From an uncultured Dorea sp. (GTDB lineage Bacteria; Bacillota; Clostridia; Lachnospirales; Lachnospiraceae): a stretch of DNA of 29,327 nucleotides. Below, one piece after another: positions 1-7,732 of this stretch. The DNA is taken from the NCBI GenBank assembly GCA_910587575.1, contig CAJULU010000045.1, positions 1 through 29,327 on the forward strand, written 5' to 3'. A program made the translations under genes and the position numbers. The notes under the pieces are model-generated. The model did no database searches, had not been told where the DNA came from, and worked only from the letters and a program-made list of their open reading frames with translations. Numbering within the stretch: the stretch's first letter is position 1; every line of letters starts with the position of its first letter.

Positions 1-2
1 AC

Positions 3-257
3 AGGGATATGCCGCTGGAATGGATATTCAGGATGGTAAATGCCAAACTAAGAGGACATTACCAGTATTATGGAGTGACAGATAACATGGAGGAAATATG
101 CCTGTATCTGCACAATACAAAGATGTTGCTGTTTAAGTGGCTGAACCGCAGAAGCCAAAGAAGGAGCTATACATGGGAAGCTTACACCAAAGGACTATTG
201 AGAACTTTTCCATTAATACAGCCACAAATGAGGACGGTTCGCACATACTGTATGTAA
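3..257 (+). pseudogene. Group II intron reverse transcriptase/maturase, C-terminal fragment
   Basis: The reading frame enters from the left edge and ends with TAA at 255-257. Its text (LRGHYQYYGVTDN, then LLFKWLNRRSQRRSYTWE, then a Phe-Pro-Leu segment) is the characteristic C-terminal part of group II intron-encoded proteins of the LtrA type, which splice their own intron RNA and reverse-transcribe it during retrohoming. Only about the last 80 residues lie in the window, so the catalytic YADD region cannot be judged. The intron's own 3' end (a domain V hairpin) should follow the stop, but none is recognisable; instead the DNA passes directly into an Rpn-family coding sequence in another frame. 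I therefore read this as an intron truncated at its 3' side. The family call is firm; the pseudogene call is an inference from the missing domain V. Confidence 0.75.
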
Positions 258-562
258 ATGGCGCTTACCGTGGAGATACACCGATTGGGAAGTTAATGCA
301 TGACTTCTCCTGCACAGACGCAGCGGATATGTACTATGGGACACTGGCGGACAGGGTGAGATTTTTCAAAGAGAGCAAGGAGGGAATCGAGATTATGTGC
401 CGTGCTATGGAAGATATGAGGAATCAGACATTGAAAGAAGGAATGATAAATGTTGCAAAGAAAATGCTGGAAGATGGAACAATAACGCTTGAAAAAATTG
501 CGGAATTTGTTGGCCTTTCAGTTGATGAAGTGAGAAAATTGAAAACAGACCAGAATATGTAA
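137..562 (+). pseudogene. Rpn-family (PD-(D/E)XK transposase-like) protein, C-terminal half only
   Basis: From about residue 25 onward the product matches the C-terminal part of Rpn/PDDEXK_2 recombination-promoting nuclease proteins: a DGSHILYVNGAYRG strand, GKLMHDFSCTDAADMYY, ADRVRFFKESKEG and the MEDMRN helix, ending in a short helical tail (EFVGLSVDEVRKLK). Family members are normally about 280-330 residues with the nuclease motif in the N-terminal half. That half is absent here, and upstream DNA encodes group II intron protein in a different frame. The ATG at 137 has no convincing ribosome site and is probably fortuitous. A good terminator follows the stop. Probably inactive; a short stand-alone product cannot be excluded. 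Confidence 0.7.
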
Positions 563-573
563 ATGGCACTAAT

Positions 574-614
574 GAGCCAGGAATCTAAAAAAAAGTTCCT
601 GGCTCTATTTTTTT
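574..614 (+). terminator. Rho-independent terminator after the Rpn remnant
   Basis: A perfect 10-bp stem (GAGCCAGGAA at 574-583 with TTCCTGGCTC at 596-605) encloses an A-rich loop and is followed by ATTTTTTT. It sits 12 bases after the stop codon of the + strand reading frame, so it looks like the original terminator of the Rpn-family gene. Confidence 0.8.
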
Positions 615-668
615 GCTCTGAAATATAAATTTTTTTGTGAATTTGATTAAAAAGTCCTTTGCAAAACG

Positions 669-2267
669 TCACTGGATTAACGCCAAACTCTTTTTTGTCT
701 GTTTTTCTGTCAACATCACCCTGCACCGCTTTTTATAGCAGGCAATCCCATATTTCAAGATAGTTTCTACCCCATCATCTTCAAGGTCATCTTCATACTT
801 TGTATATTCTATCTGATTCAAGGCTTCTTTACATGCCCCGTCCAGACATCCGTCATGGGCATATTTTACTTCTATGATAATCCCCATATCCCCGGTATCC
901 GGTTCTGCAAGGATATCCGCATAGCCCTCTCCCATTTCCCGGTTGGAAGATAGTCCCCATCGTGTCTTCACTCCCAGAATTCCTAAGAGAATCCCGTGGT
1001 AAAAGTTCTCTTTCATATCTGTTTTTACTGCTGTATCCCGGATACTGATGGTCTTCCTTAAATATTCCGTAAATATCTTTTCCACACTTTCTGCATTCCC
1101 ATTTTGCAGGGCATCACAGAAAAGGTTCAGCGTATCACCGTCTTCCCGGACATTCTCTTTAAAGGACTCCATGATCTGCCTCACAAAAATATCCCGGACT
1201 GCCAGATTGGGGATCGCCAGTTTCATCTGCCTGCCTTCCGCTTTCCCTCGCTGGGTCAGATACCCGGTGGTAAAGAGCAGGCTCCAGATATTATCAATAG
1301 ACTGGTAAACTTCCGCATACGTGAGTTCTTGATGGATTTCCTTTGTAATGACTTCCCCTGCCACCAGACGCTCAATCTCCCGTTTGGTCGCAGCATTTGC
1401 CGACTCTTCTATAAACCGTTTCACCGCATCATTGCTGCTGGTGTTGATCCAATAATTTTCTGGCTGTACATAAGGCACGCTTCTAATCCTGTCGCAATGG
1501 TTCAGTACATCCCACGGACAGTACACTTCTACATTTCCAAACTGGTAACCATCATACCATCTCTTTACTTCCTCATAATGATCCGTTACGCCATAATACT
1601 CCAGAAGTCCTTTCACTTCTTTGTCTGTAAAACCGAAGTATTCATCAAACCGCTCATCTGCAATTGTCAGCACTTTCAAATTATTAAGCCCGGTAAAGAT
1701 GCTCTCCTTTGAAATCCGAAGGCATCCGGTCAGCACCGCTAATTTCAGGCTGTTGTTCGTCTTCAGCGCCTCTCCAAGCAGGCTCCGGATCAGGGAGATC
1801 ATCTGGTCATAGTATCCGTTCGCATGAGCCCTTGCCAATGGGACATCATATTCATCTATCAGCAGGATAACCTTGCTATTATGGTGCTTCTCTAACATTT
1901 CTGACAGTATCCTCAAACTGTCACAAAATGTTGCCTCGTCCATGCCGCTATCCAAAAGGCTCTGATATTCCAGTTTGTCACTTTCACTTAACGCATCGCT
2001 CTCCAGAAGATACTGCACTTCCCCCGCTGCCCGTCTGACAGCCCTGGCTCCCATCCGAAATGCCGTTTCATAATTAATGGCATCAATTCCTTTCAGGGAA
2101 ATGGATACAACCGGATACTTTCCCATATATTCCTCGCAAAGCGCAGTTTCCTTTGAAATAGTCAATCCGTCGAAAATACGCTTATCCCCCTTCAGTGAGA
2201 AAAAGTGTTCCAGCATACTCATATTCAGCGTTTTCCCAAATCTCCTGGGACGGGTAAACAGATTCAC
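669..2267 (-). CDS. AAA-ATPase-like / PD-(D/E)XK family protein, 5' end damaged
   Basis: The protein has the two-part layout of the AAA-ATPase_like (DUF1703) family common in gut Clostridia and Bacteroides: an ATPase with Walker A-like RPRRFGKT near the N-terminus and Walker B LLIDEYD around residue 136, then a C-terminal PD-(D/E)XK-like nuclease part (YADILAE, then IIIEVKYA). The family's role is unproven. The GTG at 2267 is the first start in frame, but recognisable family sequence (DDFYYIDKTGLIRDLL) continues upstream to about 2336 with no ATG, GTG or TTG before an in-frame TGA at 2421-2423. Homologues begin roughly 25-40 residues earlier with an ordinary Met. So the authentic start has been lost, while the rest of the frame is intact. 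Translation from the GTG would lack the segment just before the P-loop. No clear terminator follows the gene. Confidence 0.8.
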   Translation of the reverse strand: MNLFTRPRRFGKTLNMSMLEHFFSLKGDKRIFDGLTISKETALCEEYMGKYPVVSISLKGIDAINYETAFRMGARAVRRAAGEVQYLLESDALSESDKLEYQSLLDSGMDEATFCDSLRILSEMLEKHHNSKVILLIDEYDVPLARAHANGYYDQMISLIRSLLGEALKTNNSLKLAVLTGCLRISKESIFTGLNNLKVLTIADERFDEYFGFTDKEVKGLLEYYGVTDHYEEVKRWYDGYQFGNVEVYCPWDVLNHCDRIRSVPYVQPENYWINTSSNDAVKRFIEESANAATKREIERLVAGEVITKEIHQELTYAEVYQSIDNIWSLLFTTGYLTQRGKAEGRQMKLAIPNLAVRDIFVRQIMESFKENVREDGDTLNLFCDALQNGNAESVEKIFTEYLRKTISIRDTAVKTDMKENFYHGILLGILGVKTRWGLSSNREMGEGYADILAEPDTGDMGIIIEVKYAHDGCLDGACKEALNQIEYTKYEDDLEDDGVETILKYGIACYKKRCRVMLTEKQTKKSLALIQ

Positions 2268-2475
2268 TTCTCCCCAGTTATTAAGAAGATCCCTGATTAG
2301 CCCTGTTTTATCAATATAGTAAAAATCGTCAGAACGTACTGTTCTTGTTCTCTGCTTTAGGTTCAGCTCAGATATATTATAGCAACTAAGCGGCCGCTTT
2401 TCTATAGAATTCTTCCGTTTTCACGCTCCGCTGTTCTGCCCGTGCGATGCCAATCTTGTCAAGTGTTTGGTTAGA

Positions 2476-2651
2476 ATGAGTAGAAGTATAAAAATTAGCT
2501 TATGCATAAAACCAGACGAAATTTATGAAGAATTTAGGAATATAAGAGAAGAATGGTTATGAGTACGTTTGAGAATACAGTTTCCATAATGAGAGTCTTA
2601 CCGGAAACAGACTTAAATGAGTGGTTATCAAGTTGGCTTACAATTCCGTAA
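2476..2651 (+). other. Two tiny ATGA-overlapping ORFs in the 2337-2657 gap
   Basis: A 28-codon ORF (2476-2562, starting MSRSIKISL) overlaps by ATGA with a 30-codon ORF (2559-2651, starting MSTFENTVSIMRVLPETDL). The second resembles, from memory, the N-terminus of small Lachnospiraceae proteins that begin FENTV..M..LPE.DL, but stops abruptly, as if cut by the neighbouring XRE region. Ribosome sites are weak. I read this as the remnant of a small coupled gene pair. Nothing else is recognised in this gap except the lost 5' end of the - strand ATPase. Confidence 0.3.
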
Positions 2652-2657
2652 GCCAGT

Positions 2658-2879
2658 TCACCTTTGCTCTTCTCTGTTTTTCCTGGAATCTCTGCCTGTC
2701 AGATAATCGAGGGACACATCATAAAAATCAGCCAGTTTTATAAGCATTTCGATAGGAATGTAAATTTTCCCTAATTCATATTTAGAATAAGTGGTCTGTT
2801 TGATATTTAAGTAATCGGCCAGTTCTTTCTGCGTCTTGTCGTTATCTTCACGTAAATTGCGGATGTTTTCAAATACCAT
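2658..2879 (-). CDS. XRE/Cro-C1-family transcriptional regulator, 73 aa
   Basis: A single small helix-turn-helix protein: NIRNLREDNDKTQKELADYL forms helix 1-2, NIKQTTYSKYELGK the recognition helix, followed by IPIEMLIKLADFYDVSLDYLTGR, the standard third part of the HTH_3 fold. Length is typical of minimal phage- or TA-type regulators. It is divergent from the unknown gene starting at 3049, and the 169-bp gap between them contains repeated ATAGTC half-sites, so it probably represses its own promoter and perhaps the neighbour's. Its target is unknown. Confidence 0.9.
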   Translation of the reverse strand: MVFENIRNLREDNDKTQKELADYLNIKQTTYSKYELGKIYIPIEMLIKLADFYDVSLDYLTGRDSRKNREEQR

Positions 2880-2904
2880 ATATTAATCACCATACCTTTT
2901 CTCC

Positions 2905-2995
2905 ATTATAGAAAGAATAAAATAGTTAATGATGAAATAGTCTTATCTCGACTATAATAATGTGGCAAATGTCGTCGTAACGTAGTAAAATAGTC
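2905..2995. promoter_or_regulatory. Divergent promoter region with ATAGTC inverted repeat
   Basis: ATAGTC (2937-2942) and GACTAT (2950-2955) form a perfect 6-bp inverted repeat with a 7-base spacer, and a third ATAGTC lies at 2990-2995. A + strand TATAAT (2953-2958) overlaps the repeat and a - strand TATAAT lies at 2910-2905, but neither has a good -35. The position between an XRE regulator and its divergent neighbour makes it a likely operator for that regulator. Confidence 0.45.
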
Positions 2996-3048
2996 GATAT
3001 AACAAAAGGTTAAGTGGTTTCGCAATTAAAAATGTAAGGAGAAAATCA

Positions 3049-3702
3049 ATGTTGAAAAGAAGCGAGTTAGGATTACTGACGATGGAGCTGGAGACAGAAC
3101 CTTTGGAACCAGATGTGTACCGGTATGAGACGCAATGGGGTCTTTCTGTGGTCTACTATATATTTGACCCGGAACTGATGGAAAAGCTCATATTTGAGCC
3201 GGTTTATATGAGTCCGGCAGATGTAGAGTGCGAGGGAATGTCAGAAGAAGAAATCTTCCAGGCTGTCTTAGAGAGTACGGTTGCGATCATGAAGACGGAG
3301 ATTATTCCGTTTTCCGAGTATTTCCGGGAATTTGAAGAGTTTTGCAATGATAAGAGCAAACTTCCTGTCATCAGAGGGATTGTGAAAGCGATGGAAGGAG
3401 CAAGTGAGGAGAAGAGGGTGTGGTGTGTGACAGGCTCTCTTAGGGAGCGCTGTGCATCCGGGGCGCTTTATCAGCCGCTGCTTCGGACGTTTTGTGAAAC
3501 TCATGAATGTCCGGGAGTGCTGATCGGATTCAGTGATAATGATTTTGCATATTTAGGTAAGGATAACCCCCAGATGCTTTCCATGATGCCATCATTAGTG
3601 TATGAACTGAGTCATGTGACAGAAGAGGCTGAGGAACTTTCAGAGAAGAAGATCCTCAGGTATGACTATGAGACAGATACGCTGAGTGATATTACATTAT
3701 AA
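3049..3702 (+). CDS. Hypothetical protein, 217 aa, acidic
   Basis: Good Shine-Dalgarno (AAGGAG, 8 bases before the ATG). I do not recognise the family with confidence. The protein is soluble, acidic, without signal peptide or membrane segment; it contains GVLIGFSDNDFAYLGKDNP and ends in a segment (SEKKILRYDYETDTLSDI) resembling the ends of DUF5688-type Lachnospiraceae proteins, such as the gene at 21450-22460. That resemblance covers only the last 20 residues or so and is weak. It is divergent from the XRE regulator and may be co-regulated with it. Confidence 0.6.
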   Translation: MLKRSELGLLTMELETEPLEPDVYRYETQWGLSVVYYIFDPELMEKLIFEPVYMSPADVECEGMSEEEIFQAVLESTVAIMKTEIIPFSEYFREFEEFCNDKSKLPVIRGIVKAMEGASEEKRVWCVTGSLRERCASGALYQPLLRTFCETHECPGVLIGFSDNDFAYLGKDNPQMLSMMPSLVYELSHVTEEAEELSEKKILRYDYETDTLSDITL

Positions 3703-3729
3703 GAAGATGATTTAATAATGCCCCGGAAC

Positions 3730-3758
3730 TTTACACCTTTGATTTATTTTAGTATAAT
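3730..3758 (+). promoter_or_regulatory. Sigma-A-type promoter upstream of the GH13 gene
   Basis: TTTACA (3730-3735), a 17-base spacer and TATAAT (3753-3758). Transcription would begin near 3766 and run about 130 bases before the GH13 start, crossing a remnant coding segment. Confidence 0.7.
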
Positions 3759-3886
3759 ATGATTGGCAGGAAGGAACTGGTATTGTTACGGTTTCTTCGT
3801 ATATATCCTTTGGATGCGCTAACTATGCCCTGCCGGCAGCCGGGATCTGCCCGGTCGTGTATCTGAAGAGAAAATATATGGAATGA
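3758..3886 (+). pseudogene. Short remnant of a surface/repeat protein C-terminus
   Basis: An open stretch of 42 codons ending in TGA at 3884-3886 reads ...NYALPAAGICPVVYLKRKYME. The PVVYLK ending recalls the recurrent (R)PVVYLKS motif near the ends of several large Lachnospiraceae surface-type proteins. No start codon or ribosome site is present and the promoter of the next gene overlaps it, so at most it is a gene scar now serving as a leader. Confidence 0.25.
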
Positions 3887-3895
3887 GGAAATACT

Positions 3896-6274
3896 ATGGC
3901 TAAGAAATCAAGAAAAGAACGCAAGCAGGCTGCGGCAAAGAAGAACATTGGAAAACAGAATATGACAGAACAGAATGTAGCGGTGCAGGCGGAAGTGGTC
4001 GAAACGAAGGTGGAGAGTGAGAAGATGGAAGCTGTTAAAGTGCAAACTCAGGAGGAAGAAGCTGTAAAGACGGCAGAAGAGGTTTCAGAAAGTGTCGTAG
4101 AAGAAGTGTCAGAATGCGGGAATGCGGCAGAGAAGACGTCTGAAGCCAAGGTGGCTTGCGAGGCAGGAAAGAAAGAGGAAGCCGAAGAGTCTTGTGAAGC
4201 CAGGGATGATAAGAAGGCAGAAACGTCCGGCGAAAGCGGAAAGAAAGCAGAGAAAGCCGAAGAGGCGGCGCAAAAAGAAGAAGCTGCGAAAGCCGAAGAG
4301 GCGGCGCAAAAAGAAGAAGCTGCGAAAGCCGAAGAGGCGGCACGAAAAGAAGAAGCTGCGAAAGCCGAAGAGGCAGCACGAAAAGAGGAAGCCGAGAAAG
4401 CGGAGGCCGAACAGGCGCTCAGAAGGGCTGAGAGGCGTGCCGTTTATGAGAAGAGGTTTGCGAGACATCACGATGAACTGAAGTGGCTCTACATGGAGTT
4501 ATACGGAAATGGTTCGATGTTTGCAGAACTGTGCGATAATCTTTACCGTTTTTATGAAGAACGTAATGAGGATCTGAAAGAGATTGATCAGAACCGGGAG
4601 GCTCGTCCAGACTGGTATAAGCAGAATGATATGCTGGGAATGATGTTCTATATCGACAATTTTGCCGGAAACATGAAGGGCGTAGAGTCGAAACTTGATT
4701 ATCTTGAGAAGAGCAATGTGAATTATATTCATCTGATGCCGTTCCTGGATACGGTGGAAGGGCGCTCTGACGGCGGTTATGCAGTGGCGGATTTCCGGAA
4801 GGTGCAGGAGAAGCTTGGAACGATGGAGGACTTAGAGAGTCTGACGGCGGCGTGTCATAAGAAGGATATTAATGTCTGCATGGATTTCGTCATGAACCAT
4901 ACGTCAGAAGATCATGAGTGGGCGAAGAAGGCAAGGCAGGGAATCGGCGAGTACATGAGCAGATATTTCTTCTTTGACAATTATTCGATTCCGGCTGAGT
5001 ATGAGAAGACTGTTCCCCAGGTATTTCCGACAACGGCGCCGGGGAATTTTACATGGCTTCCAGATGCGGAACATTTTGTTATGACGTCATTTTATCCGTA
5101 TCAGTGGGATCTGAATTATAAGAATCCAAGAGTATTTAACGAGATGATGTATAATTTCCTGTTCCTGGCTAACAAGGGAATTGATATTATCCGGATTGAT
5201 GCGGTTCCTTATATATGGAAAGAACTGTATACACAGTGCAGGAATCTTCCGCAGGTACATACCATTGTCCGTATGATGCGGATGATTGGCGAGATTGTCT
5301 GCCCGAGTGTGCTGCTTCTTGGCGAGGTGGTAATGGAGCCGGAGAAGGTCGTTCCTTATTTTGGAACAGTAGAGAAGCCGGAATGCCACATGCTTTATAA
5401 TGTGACGACCATGGCCACAACCTGGCATACCGTGGCAACAAGGGATGTAGGGCTTCTGCGGCAGCAGCTTGATATTGTCAACCGTCTGCCTAAGGAGTAT
5501 GTATTCCTGAATTATCTGCGCTGTCATGATGATATCGGATGGGGGTTGGATTACGGTTCTCTTGCCAGGGAAGGAATCCGGGAGCGTCCGCATAAGCAGT
5601 ATCTGAACGATTATTTCCAGGGATATGTAGGCGAGAGTACCAGCCGGGGCGAGTTGTATAATGCGGATCCGGTTACAGGTGATGCAAGGTTCTGCGGTAC
5701 GACTGCATCGATGTGCGGAATTGAGAAGGCTGGCTTTGAGCAGGATGCCGCAGCCATGGAAAGGGCAATCCAGAAGGATGTTATGCTTCATGCCTACATG
5801 TTTATGCAGTCGGGGATTCCGGTGCTTTACAGTGGGGATGAGATTGCCCAGGTAAATGATTATACTTATAAAGAAGATCCGCATAAGGCGGCAGATTCCC
5901 GTTATATCCACAGGGGAGCAATGAGGTGGGATTTAGCTGAGAATATTTCTGATCCAGATACAGTGGAAGGAAAGGTATTCCAGAAGCTGGGACAGTTGGA
6001 GAAGATCCGTAAGTCTGAGAAGGTCTTTGTGTCCAATGCAGATACCTGGACCATAGAGACCTGGGAGGCGGGCGTTCTGTGTATCGGAAGATATTTTGAA
6101 GGCGAGAAGCTGATCGGGCTGTTTAATTTCAGTGAATATGATAAGACGGCATGGATCAATGAAGAGGACGGCATGTACGTGGATCTGGTCTCTGGCAAGA
6201 AGATGGAAGCCAGAGGCGTGAATATTCCGGCTTTTGGATTCTATTATCTGAAAAAAGAGGATGAAGTCAAATAG
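3896..6274 (+). CDS. Amylosucrase-like alpha-glucan enzyme (GH13) with repetitive charged N-terminus
   Basis: 792 residues. Residues 1 to about 180 are Lys/Glu/Ala-rich, without a signal peptide, and include four 12-residue AEEAA-type repeats, predicted coiled-coil or disordered. The rest is a GH13 barrel closest in its motifs to amylosucrase (GH13_4): nucleophile D435 in IRIDAVPYIWK, acid/base E477 in LLLGEVV, and H544-D545 in CHDDIGW. Family enzymes transfer glucose from sucrose onto alpha-1,4 glucan or hydrolyse related bonds; the exact substrate cannot be read here. The E477 context (LGEVV) differs from the SEAI of classical amylosucrases. The start has only a modest GAGG ribosome site. 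A D-Ala-D-Ala carboxypeptidase gene follows after 2 bases, so the two are co-transcribed. Glycogen phosphorylase lies 5 kb downstream, in keeping with glucan metabolism. Confidence 0.85.
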   Translation: MAKKSRKERKQAAAKKNIGKQNMTEQNVAVQAEVVETKVESEKMEAVKVQTQEEEAVKTAEEVSESVVEEVSECGNAAEKTSEAKVACEAGKKEEAEESCEARDDKKAETSGESGKKAEKAEEAAQKEEAAKAEEAAQKEEAAKAEEAARKEEAAKAEEAARKEEAEKAEAEQALRRAERRAVYEKRFARHHDELKWLYMELYGNGSMFAELCDNLYRFYEERNEDLKEIDQNREARPDWYKQNDMLGMMFYIDNFAGNMKGVESKLDYLEKSNVNYIHLMPFLDTVEGRSDGGYAVADFRKVQEKLGTMEDLESLTAACHKKDINVCMDFVMNHTSEDHEWAKKARQGIGEYMSRYFFFDNYSIPAEYEKTVPQVFPTTAPGNFTWLPDAEHFVMTSFYPYQWDLNYKNPRVFNEMMYNFLFLANKGIDIIRIDAVPYIWKELYTQCRNLPQVHTIVRMMRMIGEIVCPSVLLLGEVVMEPEKVVPYFGTVEKPECHMLYNVTTMATTWHTVATRDVGLLRQQLDIVNRLPKEYVFLNYLRCHDDIGWGLDYGSLAREGIRERPHKQYLNDYFQGYVGESTSRGELYNADPVTGDARFCGTTASMCGIEKAGFEQDAAAMERAIQKDVMLHAYMFMQSGIPVLYSGDEIAQVNDYTYKEDPHKAADSRYIHRGAMRWDLAENISDPDTVEGKVFQKLGQLEKIRKSEKVFVSNADTWTIETWEAGVLCIGRYFEGEKLIGLFNFSEYDKTAWINEEDGMYVDLVSGKKMEARGVNIPAFGFYYLKKEDEVK
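4253..4396 (+). repeat. Four tandem 36-bp units encoding (K)AEEAAxKEEAA
   Basis: Units at 4253-4288, 4289-4324, 4325-4360 and 4361-4396. The first two are identical; the third and fourth carry few substitutions (CAA to CGA at the Gln codon, then GCG to GCA and an altered end). Each adds 12 residues in frame. Such units typically expand and contract by slippage or unequal recombination, so the N-terminal length probably differs between strains. Confidence 0.9.
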
Positions 6275-6276
6275 AG

Positions 6277-7689
6277 ATGAAGAGAAGAAAATGGAAGGGG
6301 ATTGCCGCTCTGGCGGCAATCCTCTGGATATGTGCGGGAGTGTCTGCGTCTGCCGCCGAGGCAGGGGAAGGAGAGGCGCCCCCCGCAGAGGGGCAGGTGG
6401 AACTTACAGAGGAAGAGAAGCTTCAGCAGGAACTGGATGCGGTCTATGCAATGCCGGTTCAGTCCAATGAGACAGAGGGGTGGCCCCAGGGGCCGGGAAC
6501 TTACGGTGAGGCGGCTGTCGTCATGGAAGTGGAGTCGGGAGCCATTCTGTATGCCAAGAACATTGATGAGCATCATTTTCCGGCAAGCATTACGAAGCTT
6601 TTGACGGCGCTGGTGGCGTTCGAGAACGGGGAATTTGCGGATCCGGTTGTATTTTCACATGAAAGCCTGGCGTTTCTGGAACCGGGAGACGCCTATATCG
6701 GAATGAAGGAAGGAAACCAGATTACCCTGGAACAGGCATTATATGCAACGCTTCTGGCCTCGGCAAATGAAGCGGCGTATGCGGTTGCTGAGAACGTGGG
6801 GAAGAATGCAGGGCATGATTATGCCTGGTTTCTGGAACAGATGAATGCACGGTGCAGGGAACTTGGAGGAGAGAATTCTAATTTTATGAATCCCCATGGA
6901 CTGCATGATGACAACCATTATACATGTGCCAGAGATATGGCGCTGATCGGACGGGAGCTGTTTTCACATCCGGAGTTTTTTAATATTGTGCAGACAATGA
7001 ATTACACGATTCCCGCATCTGAGACAACGGAGGAGCATATTTTCCAACAGAAGCATAAGATGCTGAAGGAGGGAAATGCGTATTACTACGAGTATGCCGT
7101 TGGCGGGAAGACGGGGTATACAGATCAGGCGCTGTCAACGCTGGTGACGATGGCGGATAACGGATCTATGCAGCTTGTATGCGTGGTGCTGAAGACGCAT
7201 GGGGCCAATGTCTACCCGGATACCCGGAACCTGCTGGAATACGGGTTTGCCAATTTCCGTAAGGAACTTCCGGCTGCGAATGAGAAGTCAGAGGATGTGG
7301 CTCAGATCCTGGACGAGAAGAATATTGTGGTGCCTGCGGGCGCAGAGTTTAAGGATCTGGAGATGGAGATTGTGCCGGATGAGGATACGGCGGATGAAGG
7401 GCTGCTGGTTTACAGTTATAAGGGCAGTCCGGCAGGGTCTGTCCGGGCAGTGCTGAGTCAGTCATATCTGGACAAGCAGAAGGCGGCAGAAGAGCAGGAG
7501 AAGAAGAGTGCCAGGAAGGGCGATGAAGAAAGCGGGAAAGACAAGAAATCCGGGATGACTGTAAACCGGCAGATTCTGAAAAAGTGTTTCCTGGGCGCTG
7601 CCGGAGTCCTGTTCGTTGTCCTGTCGGCAGTGTTGGTGAAGCTGCTTCTTGACAGTAAGAGAAGGGGAAAGAAAAGGAAGAAAAAATAA
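6277..7689 (+). CDS. D-alanyl-D-alanine carboxypeptidase (PBP5/DacF type, peptidase S11)
   Basis: 470 residues. An N-terminal signal peptide (Lys/Arg start, hydrophobic core, ASA-AEA cleavage region near residue 27) exports it. The penicillin-binding triad is complete: S104-x-x-K107 (PASITK), S162-A-N164 and K278-T-G (GGKTGYT). A C-terminal beta-rich domain follows, then a membrane helix (LGAAGVLFVVLSAVLVKLLL) and a basic tail of Lys/Arg. The enzyme trims the terminal D-Ala from peptidoglycan pentapeptides, limiting cross-linking. Family members usually end in an amphipathic helix; a true transmembrane anchor with a basic cytoplasmic tail is a variant. The start is 2 bases after the GH13 stop, so translation is likely coupled. 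Confidence 0.92.
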   Translation: MKRRKWKGIAALAAILWICAGVSASAAEAGEGEAPPAEGQVELTEEEKLQQELDAVYAMPVQSNETEGWPQGPGTYGEAAVVMEVESGAILYAKNIDEHHFPASITKLLTALVAFENGEFADPVVFSHESLAFLEPGDAYIGMKEGNQITLEQALYATLLASANEAAYAVAENVGKNAGHDYAWFLEQMNARCRELGGENSNFMNPHGLHDDNHYTCARDMALIGRELFSHPEFFNIVQTMNYTIPASETTEEHIFQQKHKMLKEGNAYYYEYAVGGKTGYTDQALSTLVTMADNGSMQLVCVVLKTHGANVYPDTRNLLEYGFANFRKELPAANEKSEDVAQILDEKNIVVPAGAEFKDLEMEIVPDEDTADEGLLVYSYKGSPAGSVRAVLSQSYLDKQKAAEEQEKKSARKGDEESGKDKKSGMTVNRQILKKCFLGAAGVLFVVLSAVLVKLLLDSKRRGKKRKKK

Positions 7690-7696
7690 AAAACTC

Positions 7697-7725
7697 TTGA
7701 CGATGTCCGGTGTTTTGACTATAAT
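7697..7725 (+). promoter_or_regulatory. Promoter of the ileS T-box leader
   Basis: TTGACG (7697-7702), a 17-base spacer and TATAAT (7720-7725); close to the vegetative consensus and placed directly before the leader RNA. Confidence 0.85.
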
Positions 7726-7732
7726 AAAACCC

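Noticed and set aside
669..2267. Restriction enzyme of a restriction-modification system
   Set aside because: No methyltransferase nearby, and the ATPase plus C-terminal layout is that of the AAA-ATPase_like family.
4035..4481. Several long open frames on both strands across the EAAK repeat region
   Set aside because: They arise from the compositionally biased 36-bp repeats; low-complexity Leu/Phe or Arg/Lys text, no ribosome sites, fully inside the GH13 gene.
5087..5911. 274-codon frame on the - strand
   Set aside because: Antisense shadow of the GH13 catalytic domain, whose motifs are clear on the + strand.
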